This document shows positions 7,451 to 13,473 of a DNA stretch of 14,416 bases, in pieces; within the stretch, counting starts at the first letter, position 1; each line of letters starts with the position of its first letter. A program made the position numbers and the translations under genes. Where the stretch lies: positions 1 through 14,416 of the forward strand of contig JAJYNB010000317.1 of the NCBI GenBank assembly GCA_021786555.1. The letters run 5' to 3'. Origin of the DNA: Bacillota bacterium. GTDB lineage: Bacteria; Bacillota; Desulfitobacteriia; Desulfitobacteriales; JAJXUE01. Below the pieces are notes generated by a model. That model made no database searches. It worked only from the letters and a program-made list of their open reading frames with translations, and was not told the origin of the DNA.

Positions 7451-7759
7451 CTACTGCCAGCTGTTTCTTCTGTGAGACTGGTAACACTCCCGGCAGTATA
7501 CCGGTTTTTCGCCGGAAGGCTGGAAGGGTACAGACGTTGCCTGCCCGCAGGCCGAGCATACCGCGGCAAACATTTCGCGCTCGTAACCCCTGGATCCGCC
7601 CCTGTTCGACCTGGTTTGAGCCTTTCTGGCGGAACGGCATTCAGGGCACCTGCCAGGTTCATTGGTAAAACCCTTCTCAGCGTAGAATTCCTGTTCCGCA
7701 GCAGAAAAGGTGAACTCGCTGCCGCAATCTTTGCAACCTAGGACCTTGTCACTAAACAT
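7451..7759 (-). CDS. zinc-ribbon domain protein with CxxC-x17-CxxC motif
   Basis: Small cytoplasmic protein with two predicted zinc ribbons; its function is not established. I start it at ATG 7759, where TGGAGG sits 6 bases upstream. A 43-residue upstream extension of the frame has no SD. The product is 102 aa. The N-terminal ribbon (about 9-41: CKDCG, then RCPECR with SAAEQEFYAEKGF between) matches the probable zinc-ribbon family zf_Tbcl. The C-terminal motif is CSAC-x17-CREC, exactly the short CxxC-x17-CxxC domain seen in several bacterial and archaeal proteins. Between them is a basic Arg/Gly linker (KAQTRSNRGGSRGYER), suggesting nucleic-acid contact. It is monocistronic: a tight terminator follows, and its neighbour is divergent. 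A regulatory or RNA-binding role is inference only. Confidence 0.88.
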   Translation of the reverse strand: MFSDKVLGCKDCGSEFTFSAAEQEFYAEKGFTNEPGRCPECRSARKAQTRSNRGGSRGYEREMFAAVCSACGQATSVPFQPSGEKPVYCRECYQSHRRNSWQ

Positions 7760-7792
7760 AAAAAACCTCCACGATTTGATTGGCCGCTTGCA

Positions 7793-7906
7793 GGGAAGGT
7801 ATGCAAAAACTTCCCAGAGCCTGAGGCGTTCGAGAAGGTTTGTGTGTCCATCCACCGTTACTACGGACCTTGTTAAGAGTATAACCAATCAATATGGGTA
7901 TCTAAA
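7793..7906 (-). promoter_or_regulatory. candidate promoter and leader of the zinc-ribbon gene
   Basis: On the minus strand TTTAGA (7906-7901) and TATACT (7883-7878) are 17 bases apart, each close to sigma-A consensus. This would give a leader of about 110 bases that includes a small hairpin, GGGAAG/CTTCCC (7793-7815), about 34 bases before the start codon. A second candidate lies further upstream, CTGACC (7963-7958) and TATAAT (7940-7935), also with a 17-base spacer. The choice between them is open. Confidence 0.4.
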
Positions 7907-7972
7907 CGTGTTTCAGCTACACAAAACTCCAAAAATTATAATGCCTGGTTGATCTATGGTCAGAAAGTCTAA

Positions 7973-8002
7973 TTAGAGGAATTTACCGGCTTAAGGTATA
8001 AT
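7973..8002 (+). promoter_or_regulatory. candidate promoter of the P-loop/Asp23 gene
   Basis: A perfect TATAAT (7997-8002) lies about 50 bases before the GTG start, with a weak TTAGAG (7973-7978) 18 bases upstream. The -10 is convincing; the -35 matches only 3 of 6. Confidence 0.35.
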
Positions 8003-8052
8003 TACGACTAATAGGTGATAGATGCTGTTGACTTACAGTGGAGGGAAACATT

Positions 8053-8913
8053 GTGGAAGTTATTGCTCTGATTGGACCCAGCGGTACCGGCAAAAGTCAT
8101 CGCGCCATTAAAGTTGCTTATAATACCCATTCAGACCTGATTATAGATGACGGTCTTTTAATTCAAGAGAGCCGTATTCTCTCCGGAATATCGGCTAAGA
8201 AGCAGCCGACAAAAGTGGGCGCTATAAAAACAGCTTTGTTTACAGATCAGGAACACAGGTCTCAAGCCCGAAGAACCCTTGCCGCCTTTAAGCCGGAACG
8301 AATCTTAATCCTGGGTACCTCTTTAGGAATGGTGGTGAGGATCACCGAACACCTCGACCTGCCCCGGCCTGGACAAGTGATAGATATCGCAGAGGTAGCA
8401 TCCGGCGAGGAAATTCGCAAGGCCAGGTTTTACCGGACGCGTTTAGGCAAGCACGTTGTTCCGGTACCAACACTTGAGGTTAAACGCAACTTTCCGAACA
8501 CCTTGATCGACTCCCTGCAGGTTATCCTGCATGGCGGAGAGCCTAAGAAACAGGTAATATTTGAACAGTCGGTTATCCGGCCCAACTTTTCCTCTTTTGG
8601 TAAATTTACCATCGCTGAGAATGTGCTGATAGATATCACAAAACGGGTGCTGTCTACCGTTGCGGCCGTTAACCACACTGGTAAAATCAGGATTGAGTCC
8701 GAGCAAGGCAATACCGTCATCTTTATCCAGTTCGCCGCCAACCTCGGCTATCCGTTGCAGGTGGTTTGCAAGGAAATACAGACAAAGGTCAAGGAAGTCG
8801 TCGAGAGCTATACAGGTTTATCCATAACGGCTGTCAATGTAACAGTAACCAATCTCATTCTGGGAAAAGGAGGCTCCTTTAAACCGGGGACTCCGGCTGA
8901 ACTGGACACGTAA
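8053..8913 (+). CDS. P-loop ATPase fused to an Asp23/Gls24 domain
   Basis: Two-domain protein. The N-terminal half has a clear Walker A (GPSGTGKS, residues 8-15) near the start, an acidic strand DLIIDDG (28-34) that may act as Walker B, and a further strand ILILGTS (84-90). The C-terminal part, about 175-270, matches the Asp23/Gls24 alkaline-shock family (GKFTIAENVLIDITKRVL and the amphipathic strand/helix pattern ending VNVTVTNLIL). I choose GTG 8053 because GGAGG (8040-8044) sits 8 bases upstream; GTG 8038 would overlap that SD. The product is 286 aa with no signal peptide or membrane segment. Asp23 proteins act in cell-envelope stress, usually through a membrane anchor, so an NTP-dependent role at the envelope or in fatty-acid/envelope homeostasis is possible. 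The actual function is unknown. It appears monocistronic. Confidence 0.85.
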   Translation: MEVIALIGPSGTGKSHRAIKVAYNTHSDLIIDDGLLIQESRILSGISAKKQPTKVGAIKTALFTDQEHRSQARRTLAAFKPERILILGTSLGMVVRITEHLDLPRPGQVIDIAEVASGEEIRKARFYRTRLGKHVVPVPTLEVKRNFPNTLIDSLQVILHGGEPKKQVIFEQSVIRPNFSSFGKFTIAENVLIDITKRVLSTVAAVNHTGKIRIESEQGNTVIFIQFAANLGYPLQVVCKEIQTKVKEVVESYTGLSITAVNVTVTNLILGKGGSFKPGTPAELDT

Positions 8914-8958
8914 CACAAAGGACGCAAACCCAAAAGTTCGGGTTTGCGTCCTTTGTGT
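8913..8958. terminator. 19-bp perfect hairpin between convergent genes
   Basis: Arms 8913-8931 and 8940-8958 are perfectly complementary over 19 bp with an 8-base loop, starting on the last base of the P-loop gene stop. It lies between convergent transcripts, the P-loop gene (+) and the DUF1294 gene (-). Neither side has a clean T-run, so a bidirectional terminator or 3'-end stabiliser is inferred from position and stem strength. Confidence 0.7.
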
Positions 8959-9030
8959 ATTAGCCTGCCTTTGAGCCGAACCTTCAGCCACGGTTCATGC
9001 CATGGGAGATAGGCTGGCTGGGATAGCCGC

Positions 9031-9282
9031 CTATTTTACGGCCACAAGATAAAGGCCGATAAAATTTACCGCTAACAGCACCGGCACACCGTAGCGGAAT
9101 TTTTTGTGCTGGGTTTTGTGACGGAAGAGCTGCATAGCTATGTAAACTCCCAGGGCCCCAAACAACAGGGCCAACCCCAGCAGGGTTCGTTCACGGACCC
9201 GGCGGATCCTTGCTCCCGCAATTAGTTTGTCATAGCCCGTAACCAAAAAAGTTAGCACATTCCACCCTATGAACAGCCACAT
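9031..9282 (-). CDS. DUF1294 membrane protein
   Basis: Small integral membrane protein of the DUF1294 family; its function is not established. Family hallmarks are visible: WNVLTFLVTGYDK in the first helix, then RRVRERTLLGLALLFGALG, and MQLFRHKTQHKKFRYGVP before the last helix. About three membrane segments are likely. I place the start at ATG 9282 (83 aa), close to the family's usual 85-90 aa, with AGGAG about 10 bases upstream; TTG 9285 is an equal alternative. The frame extends to GTG 9390, overlapping the Hsp20-like gene's TGA as GTGA, which would add 36 mostly polar residues. Either start is consistent with an operon with the two genes upstream. Confidence 0.85.
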   Translation of the reverse strand: MWLFIGWNVLTFLVTGYDKLIAGARIRRVRERTLLGLALLFGALGVYIAMQLFRHKTQHKKFRYGVPVLLAVNFIGLYLVAVK

Positions 9283-9386
9283 CAAGTTTTTGCTCCTGTT
9301 GTTGTCATTCTCCGCTTGCACCGCGGGCAAACCTGGGTACCACTCCGCGATTATAGGGTACGAAACAACCTGGCCCTCGAGCCAGG

Positions 9387-9752
9387 TCACATATCCTTGT
9401 CTAATCTGACTTCGATAATTCCGCCCTCGTAAGAAGTCCGGGCCAGTTCTCCCCGGACTCTTACCGGCAGAACCAGCTTCTGGCGCAGCTGGCTGGAATA
9501 ACTAACCCTTGTGTCCTGATGACTCTCTTCATATTTGACTGTGCATGTCAAGGTCAGAGTGTGTTTGTCCACATAGACCTGAATGTCCTGACACCCGGGT
9601 AAATTCCACCGGAGGATCAGCTCCCGCTCAGTTTCAGTCAGGTCGGCAGCACTCCGGGCCATGGGATCAGGTATGTTGAGGTGAAAGATTCCTTCCAGCT
9701 GTTTTTTCAGCCGGTCGAAGAACTCCCCCGGTTCAAAAGGAATTAGCTTCAT
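9387..9752 (-). CDS. Hsp20/alpha-crystallin family protein
   Basis: Predicted small heat-shock-type chaperone of 121 aa. The region from about residue 45 to the end follows the alpha-crystallin core: LRWNLPGCQDIQVYVDKHTL matches the usual PG..-i.v.v..-L pattern, and LARTSYEGGIIEVRLDK matches the A.y.dGvl.v.lpK strand. The N-terminal arm (residues 1-44) is amphipathic (FFDRLKKQLEGIF), as in oligomer-forming sHSPs. No I-x-I/V tail is present, so assembly may differ from typical Hsp20. The start ATG 9752 has GGGGAG 9 bases upstream. It lies between the MazG-like and DUF1294 genes, 67 bases after the former. Low similarity to standard Hsp20 leaves some doubt; a CotM-like spore protein is an alternative. 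Confidence 0.75.
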   Translation of the reverse strand: MKLIPFEPGEFFDRLKKQLEGIFHLNIPDPMARSAADLTETERELILRWNLPGCQDIQVYVDKHTLTLTCTVKYEESHQDTRVSYSSQLRQKLVLPVRVRGELARTSYEGGIIEVRLDKDM

Positions 9753-9819
9753 CCCTTAACTCTCCCCTTCTCTGTTCTCCCTATAGTTTATTAAGGCGAG
9801 AGTGGGGAGGGTTCACTTT

Positions 9820-10161
9820 TTAGTCACAGTACCCTTTGCGCCGGAGTTTTTCAACATGCTCAGCCAGGATATCTTCAAGCTCAATGCCGTACTGTTCTTC
9901 CAGCACGAACATCATGGTAACCGCGGTCTGAGCCACATCCACCAGCTCACTGGCCACTTTGGCCATAGCCTCATGTTCAGCCAAACGGTTCTGTTCACCG
10001 CTTAAGCCCCTCAGCTTGCCGATAGCCTGGGCCAGTTCGCCCGATTCCTCCATGATTTTCAAGGCAGTGGATTCCAAAGAGGGCGCCAACTTGTTCAGCC
10101 GGGGCAAAGTAACCGTTTTGCTCGCTGGTGCGGACACACGCTCCAGTTTGGCCTGATTCAT
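9820..10161 (-). CDS. MazG-like nucleotide pyrophosphohydrolase
   Basis: All-alpha NTP pyrophosphohydrolase of the MazG-like family, expected to hydrolyse nucleoside triphosphates to monophosphate and pyrophosphate with magnesium. The metal-binding residues are visible: EESGE at 38-42 and ELVD with E72 and D75, the EExxE...ExxD signature. The length, 113 aa, suits a single-domain dimeric member. The start ATG 10161 has GGAGG 8 bases upstream. It is the first gene of a minus-strand operon behind a good sigma-A promoter, with Hsp20-like and DUF1294 genes downstream, which hints at a housecleaning or stress role. The target nucleotide is not predictable. Confidence 0.88.
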   Translation of the reverse strand: MNQAKLERVSAPASKTVTLPRLNKLAPSLESTALKIMEESGELAQAIGKLRGLSGEQNRLAEHEAMAKVASELVDVAQTAVTMMFVLEEQYGIELEDILAEHVEKLRRKGYCD

Positions 10162-10207
10162 TTCAGCACCCTCCAGTTCTATGGGTTATTCAACCTTCTC
10201 TAAAGTC

Positions 10208-10236
10208 ATCTTAGGGTCTCAGCCTGGTCGTGTCAA
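10208..10236 (-). promoter_or_regulatory. sigma-A promoter of the MazG-like/Hsp20/DUF1294 operon
   Basis: On the minus strand a perfect TTGACA (10236-10231) and TAAGAT (10213-10208, 4 of 6) are separated by exactly 17 bases. The start site would be near 10201, giving a leader of about 40 bases before ATG 10161. Confidence 0.75.
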
Positions 10237-10242
10237 GCGGCA

Positions 10243-10271
10243 TTGGAATAGCCCCAGGGGAGTGATATGAG
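10243..10271 (+). promoter_or_regulatory. candidate promoter of the 27-aa membrane peptide
   Basis: TTGGAA (10243-10248) and TATGAG (10266-10271) are 17 bases apart, each 4 of 6 to consensus. The -35 box is only 6 bases from the divergent operon's -35, so the two promoters lie back to back. The spacer holds CCCCAGGGG (10252-10260), a small palindrome. Confidence 0.4.
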
Positions 10272-10310
10272 ACAGAAGCGGAGAATAATTTATACCGAGG
10301 GGGGAATAGC

Positions 10311-10394
10311 ATGCTCAAAAAGTATTTTTGGGGCGCCGGGCTGCTGTTTTTGGTTTTGGCCATAGCTGCCTATATCTTTTTCTCTCTGCACTAA
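10311..10394 (+). CDS. 27-aa single-pass membrane peptide
   Basis: Unrecognised small protein. ATG 10311 is preceded by a near-ideal SD, GAGGGGGG (10297-10304), with 6-base spacing, and TAA 10392-10394 ends it. The peptide starts MLKKYFWGAG and continues as one hydrophobic helix (LLFLVLAIAAYIFF), ending SLH. Two lysines before the helix suggest an N-inside membrane peptide. It is too long for a leader peptide of typical attenuators and has no run of one regulatory codon. A candidate promoter lies upstream and an intrinsic terminator 125 bases downstream, so it has its own short transcript. Candidate roles are a small regulator of a membrane complex, a sporulation-type small membrane protein or a type I toxin; none is shown. 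Confidence 0.65.
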   Translation: MLKKYFWGAGLLFLVLAIAAYIFFSLH

Positions 10395-10518
10395 GCCCGG
10401 AACGTCTTTGCTTTCATTCAGCTAAGTAACTGCATCAATTGCCCTAAACCCCGTAAAAATACCGGTTATTTTTCACCCGATCTTTGCTAAAATGGGAAGC
10501 GAACTTCACTCTCTCTTG

Positions 10519-10548
10519 ATTGGTGGCTCTTAGGGCCGCCAATTTTTT
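10519..10548 (+). terminator. intrinsic terminator of the small-peptide transcript
   Basis: A 9-bp stem, ATTGGTGGC (10519-10527) and GCCGCCAAT (10535-10543) with one G-T wobble, has a 7-base loop and is followed by a six-T run to 10548. It is plus-oriented and ends the transcript of the 27-aa peptide. Confidence 0.85.
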
Positions 10549-10627
10549 GAGTGTAAATACTGTTATGTTTTAGGTGCAAGGGCCGGTTCGGGCAAGGCAA
10601 AAACTATCTACGGAATAATGCTTTTGT

Positions 10628-10671
10628 AAAAGTGCAGTACGGCGCCGTTAACGGCGCCGTACTGCACTTTT
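10628..10671 (-). terminator. 44-bp perfect palindrome ending the his operon
   Basis: Bases 10628-10671 form a perfect palindrome with 22-bp arms centred on GTTAAC, starting three bases past the hisIE stop. The outer arms are AAAA/TTTT, so each strand ends its stem in a T-tract. The T-tract is longer and richer on the plus side. It serves the his operon and may work in both directions. Confidence 0.85.
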
Positions 10672-10673
10672 TC

Positions 10674-11384
10674 TTATTTTTTTCGCCGCCGCACCAACTC
10701 GGTGGCAATCTCAGAAGGGTCAAGCTCATGGTACGCCAGGAGAACCATCACGTGATAAAAGCGATCGGTAACCTCATAGAGGATTTCATCGTGGTTGTTG
10801 TTCTTGGAAGCGATGATGGACTCTGCCGCCTCTTCGCCCACTTTTTTCAAAATCTTGTCCTGGCCTTTGTCAAAGAGATAGGTGGTATATGATCCCTCTG
10901 GACGGCTGGCTTTGCGCTCTTTGACCATGGCGTAAAGTTCTCCCAGCACTTTCCCCAGGTCGTGCCCGGGAACGGCTCCCGCTTCACCCTCGGTTCTTAC
11001 TGAACCAGCCTCGTCGAGCAGGTTATGAAAACAGGAATAAAACCCTTCGTGACAGGCCACTCCGTCTTGTTCTACCATAAGCAGAAGAGTATCGGCATCA
11101 CAGTCGTAGTAAACTTTTTGCACATATTGGAAGTGCCCCGAAGTTTCGCCCTTGAGCCACAACTGCTGCCTGCTCCGGCTGTAAAAGCAGGTTTTTCCTT
11201 CGCTCAAAGTTTTTTCCAGGGACTCCTTGTTCATGTAGGCCAGCATCAGTACCTGGCCCGATTTAACATCCTGCACCACCGCAGGGATAAGCCCGCGCTC
11301 ATCAAACTTCAAACTGCCAACAACCTTGCTGTCACTGACAGTAAACAGCCCTTTCATACCTTCGTCCCCCATTTCCAATGTCAT
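10674..11384 (-). CDS. hisI: bifunctional phosphoribosyl-AMP cyclohydrolase / phosphoribosyl-ATP pyrophosphatase
   Basis: Fused HisIE enzyme catalysing steps 2 and 3 of histidine synthesis: PR-ATP to PR-AMP, then ring opening to ProFAR. The cyclohydrolase domain spans about residues 22-125, with the metal site DCDADT (94-99) and C111/C118 in ACHEGFYSCF. The pyrophosphatase domain spans about 143-236, with GEEAAESIIASK (183-194) and the EVTDRFYH helix. The length, 236 aa, is normal for the fusion. ATG 11384 overlaps the hisF stop as ATGA. An internal ATG at residue 10 has a good GGGGG SD and could be the real start. It is the last gene of the operon, followed by a strong palindromic terminator. 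Confidence 0.97.
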   Translation of the reverse strand: MTLEMGDEGMKGLFTVSDSKVVGSLKFDERGLIPAVVQDVKSGQVLMLAYMNKESLEKTLSEGKTCFYSRSRQQLWLKGETSGHFQYVQKVYYDCDADTLLLMVEQDGVACHEGFYSCFHNLLDEAGSVRTEGEAGAVPGHDLGKVLGELYAMVKERKASRPEGSYTTYLFDKGQDKILKKVGEEAAESIIASKNNNHDEILYEVTDRFYHVMVLLAYHELDPSEIATELVRRRKK

Positions 11385-12139
11385 AGACGCACCACCACCT
11401 CTCGCTCAGAGAGGTAGTCCTTCGCCTCTCTGATAGTATATTCAGCATAATGGAAAATGGAGGCTGCCAAGGCAGCATCTGCCTTACCTTTTGTTAACCC
11501 CTGGAAAATATGTTCCAGGCTGCCCACCCCGCCCGAGGCGATTACAGGAATCCCCACTGCCTCACTTACCCGTCGGGTCAGCTCCAAGTCGTAGCCGTCT
11601 TTGGTCCCGTCCCTGTCCATGCTGGTGAGCAGGATTTCGCCGGCCCCCAGTTCCTCGACCCGTTTGACCCATTCCAGCACATCGATCCCTGTAGGAGTCC
11701 GCCCGCCATGGATGTAGACCTCCCAGGCGCCCTCCCCCCGCGAACGGGCATCAACGGCCACGACGATACACTGGCTGCCGAAGGCTTCCGCTCCCTGCCT
11801 CACCAGTTCCGGATTTTGCACAGCAGAAGTGTTTAGAGAAACCTTATCAGCCCCGGCTTTGAGCATCCTGCGGATGTCTTCCCCGGTCCTCAGCCCGCCG
11901 CCCACGGTAAAGGGAATAAAGACTTCCTCGGCGGTGCGCCGTACCACATCCAGCATGGTAGCCCGCCCTTCAGCTGATGCCGAGATATCGAGAAAAACCA
12001 GCTCATCAGCGCCTTCCCGGTCATACAAGGATGCCAGTTCCACCGGGTCGCCCGCATCCCGCAGGTTGACAAAGTTTGTCCCTTTTACCACCCTGCCTTC
12101 GTGTACATCCAGACAGGGTATAATTCTTTTGGCCAGCAT
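11381..12139 (-). CDS. hisF: imidazole glycerol phosphate synthase, cyclase subunit
   Basis: HisF uses ammonia from HisH to convert PRFAR into imidazole glycerol phosphate and AICAR. The 252-aa beta/alpha barrel carries both catalytic aspartates, D11 in PCLDV and D130 in VAVDA, plus the phosphate-binding GGGLRT and ASGGVGS loops. The start ATG 12139 abuts the hisA stop (TAAATG), so translation is probably coupled. The full-length family size and intact motifs make the call secure. Confidence 0.98.
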   Translation of the reverse strand: MLAKRIIPCLDVHEGRVVKGTNFVNLRDAGDPVELASLYDREGADELVFLDISASAEGRATMLDVVRRTAEEVFIPFTVGGGLRTGEDIRRMLKAGADKVSLNTSAVQNPELVRQGAEAFGSQCIVVAVDARSRGEGAWEVYIHGGRTPTGIDVLEWVKRVEELGAGEILLTSMDRDGTKDGYDLELTRRVSEAVGIPVIASGGVGSLEHIFQGLTKGKADAALAASIFHYAEYTIREAKDYLSEREVVVRL

Positions 12140-12868
12140 TTACTCGCCCTCCGCTACTGCCAAGGCCTCCTGCAAGCTGAGGGCTCCGGTGTACAGGGCT
12201 TTACCGGTAATAACCCCTTCCACGCCGGAGTCTTCCAATTCTTTCAGGGCCCGAATGTCCTCAAGGGAGGAAACACCCCCGGAGGCAATTACTTTTAAAC
12301 CTGAACCAAGGGCCATTTCCCTGGTACTTTCTATGTTAGGCCCCTTCATCATTCCATCCCGCCGGGTATCGGTAAACACTATACGCGAAATCCCCACTTC
12401 CCGCATCTCCCGGGCCAGATCCAGCACAGTCTTTTCAACTGTGTTCTCCCAGCCCTCGATGGCCACCAAACCATTCTTGCCGTCGATTCCCACCAGGACC
12501 CGCTCTCCGAAGCGTTTTGCGGCTTCCTCCACCAGTTTGGGACTGGAAACCGCGGTGGTGCCCAGGATTACCCTGGAAACACCAATTCCCAGCACCTGAT
12601 CTATGGTATCAGTATCCCTGATTCCGCCGCCCAACTGCACCGGAATCTCCAGGGCAGCGACAATTTGCCTGACAATATCCAGGTTCTGCGGCCGGCCGCT
12701 GAAAGCACCGTCCAAGTCCACCAGATGCAGGAACCTGGCGCCCATCTCCTGCCAGGAACGGGCCACTGAGACCGGGTCATCGGAGAAGATCGTCTCCTTC
12801 TCCGGGTCACCCTGTAAAAGCCTGACCGCCTTGCCTGCCCTTAAGTCTATCGCCGGAAAAATGATCAT
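12140..12868 (-). CDS. hisA: ProFAR isomerase (1-(5-phosphoribosyl)-5-[(5-phosphoribosylamino)methylideneamino]imidazole-4-carboxamide isomerase)
   Basis: HisA isomerises ProFAR to PRFAR, a ring-opening Amadori step. The 242-aa beta/alpha barrel has the catalytic pair D8 (AIDL) and D129 (VGIDG) and phosphate loops GGGIRD and ASGGVSS. ATG 12868 overlaps the hisH stop as ATGA. Residues resemble a dedicated HisA rather than the dual HisA/TrpF PriA of actinobacteria; no extra adaptation is evident. Confidence 0.97.
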   Translation of the reverse strand: MIIFPAIDLRAGKAVRLLQGDPEKETIFSDDPVSVARSWQEMGARFLHLVDLDGAFSGRPQNLDIVRQIVAALEIPVQLGGGIRDTDTIDQVLGIGVSRVILGTTAVSSPKLVEEAAKRFGERVLVGIDGKNGLVAIEGWENTVEKTVLDLAREMREVGISRIVFTDTRRDGMMKGPNIESTREMALGSGLKVIASGGVSSLEDIRALKELEDSGVEGVITGKALYTGALSLQEALAVAEGE

Positions 12869-13473
12869 TTCTCTACCAAGCCCCCAAAATTCTCTAGTAT
12901 TTTCATGCCCAGACTGCTGCTTTTTTCCGGGTGGAACTGGACGCCAAAAACTTGGCCCCTTCCTACCACCGCCGGGAACTCAAGGCCGTAGTCACTGGTA
13001 GCCAGGACAACGTCCCAGTCTGATGTCGCGGCGTAAAATGAGTGCACGAAATAGCACGTTCCACCTTCCGGGAACCCGGTGAGCAAAGGGGTATCCTGCT
13101 TAAGGTTCAGCTGGTTCCAACCCATGTGGGGCACTTTGGGACCAGGCGGGAATTTAACCACCCTTCCCGGGAACACCCCCAGACCTTGGTGGGTGCCGTG
13201 TTCCTCACCCTGTTCAAACAGAACTTGCATACCAAGACAGATCCCCAGGAAGGGCTTACCGGAACGGATAGCTTCCAGCACCGGTTCTACCAGGCCCAGT
13301 TCACGCAGTTGGCGCATGGCATCAGCAAAAGCCCCCACCCCGGGCAGGATTACTCCTTTGGCCTCCGATATCACCGCCGGATCCTCTGTGATAACTGCCT
13401 GGAAACCGAGTTTTTCCAGGGCCTTTTGCGCGCTGCGCAAGTTGCCCCTGCCATAGTCGACAATGGCAATCAT
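12865..13473 (-). CDS. hisH: imidazole glycerol phosphate synthase, glutamine amidotransferase subunit
   Basis: HisH releases ammonia from glutamine and channels it to HisF. I start it at ATG 13473 (202 aa), giving the family's usual MIAIVDYG N-terminus, with AAGGGGG 7 bases upstream. A GTG at 13476 would add one residue and overlap hisB by 4 bases. The class I amidotransferase triad is present: nucleophile C79 in GICLGMQ, H181 and E183 in FHPEKS. The oxyanion-strand motif PGVGAF (44-49) is also intact. It overlaps hisA by 4 bases. Confidence 0.97.
   Translation of the reverse strand: MIAIVDYGRGNLRSAQKALEKLGFQAVITEDPAVISEAKGVILPGVGAFADAMRQLRELGLVEPVLEAIRSGKPFLGICLGMQVLFEQGEEHGTHQGLGVFPGRVVKFPPGPKVPHMGWNQLNLKQDTPLLTGFPEGGTCYFVHSFYAATSDWDVVLATSDYGLEFPAVVGRGQVFGVQFHPEKSSSLGMKILENFGGLVEK

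Noticed and set aside
7250..7741. 163-codon plus-strand frame
   Set aside because: It crosses the zinc-ribbon terminator and lies antisense to that gene; no SD or family-like motif.
7760..7888. 43-residue N-terminal extension of the zinc-ribbon protein
   Set aside because: There is no SD at the upstream start, the sequence is unlike the zinc-ribbon family, and TGGAGG marks ATG 7759 as the start.
10455..10473. AAAAATA/TATTTTT inverted repeat as a terminator
   Set aside because: The stem is only A-T pairs and weak; a stronger GC-stem terminator with a T-run lies at 10519-10548.
11829..12599. 256-codon plus-strand frame inside hisF/hisA
   Set aside because: Ser/Arg/Thr/Pro-rich mirror of the his genes, which have intact catalytic motifs on the other strand.
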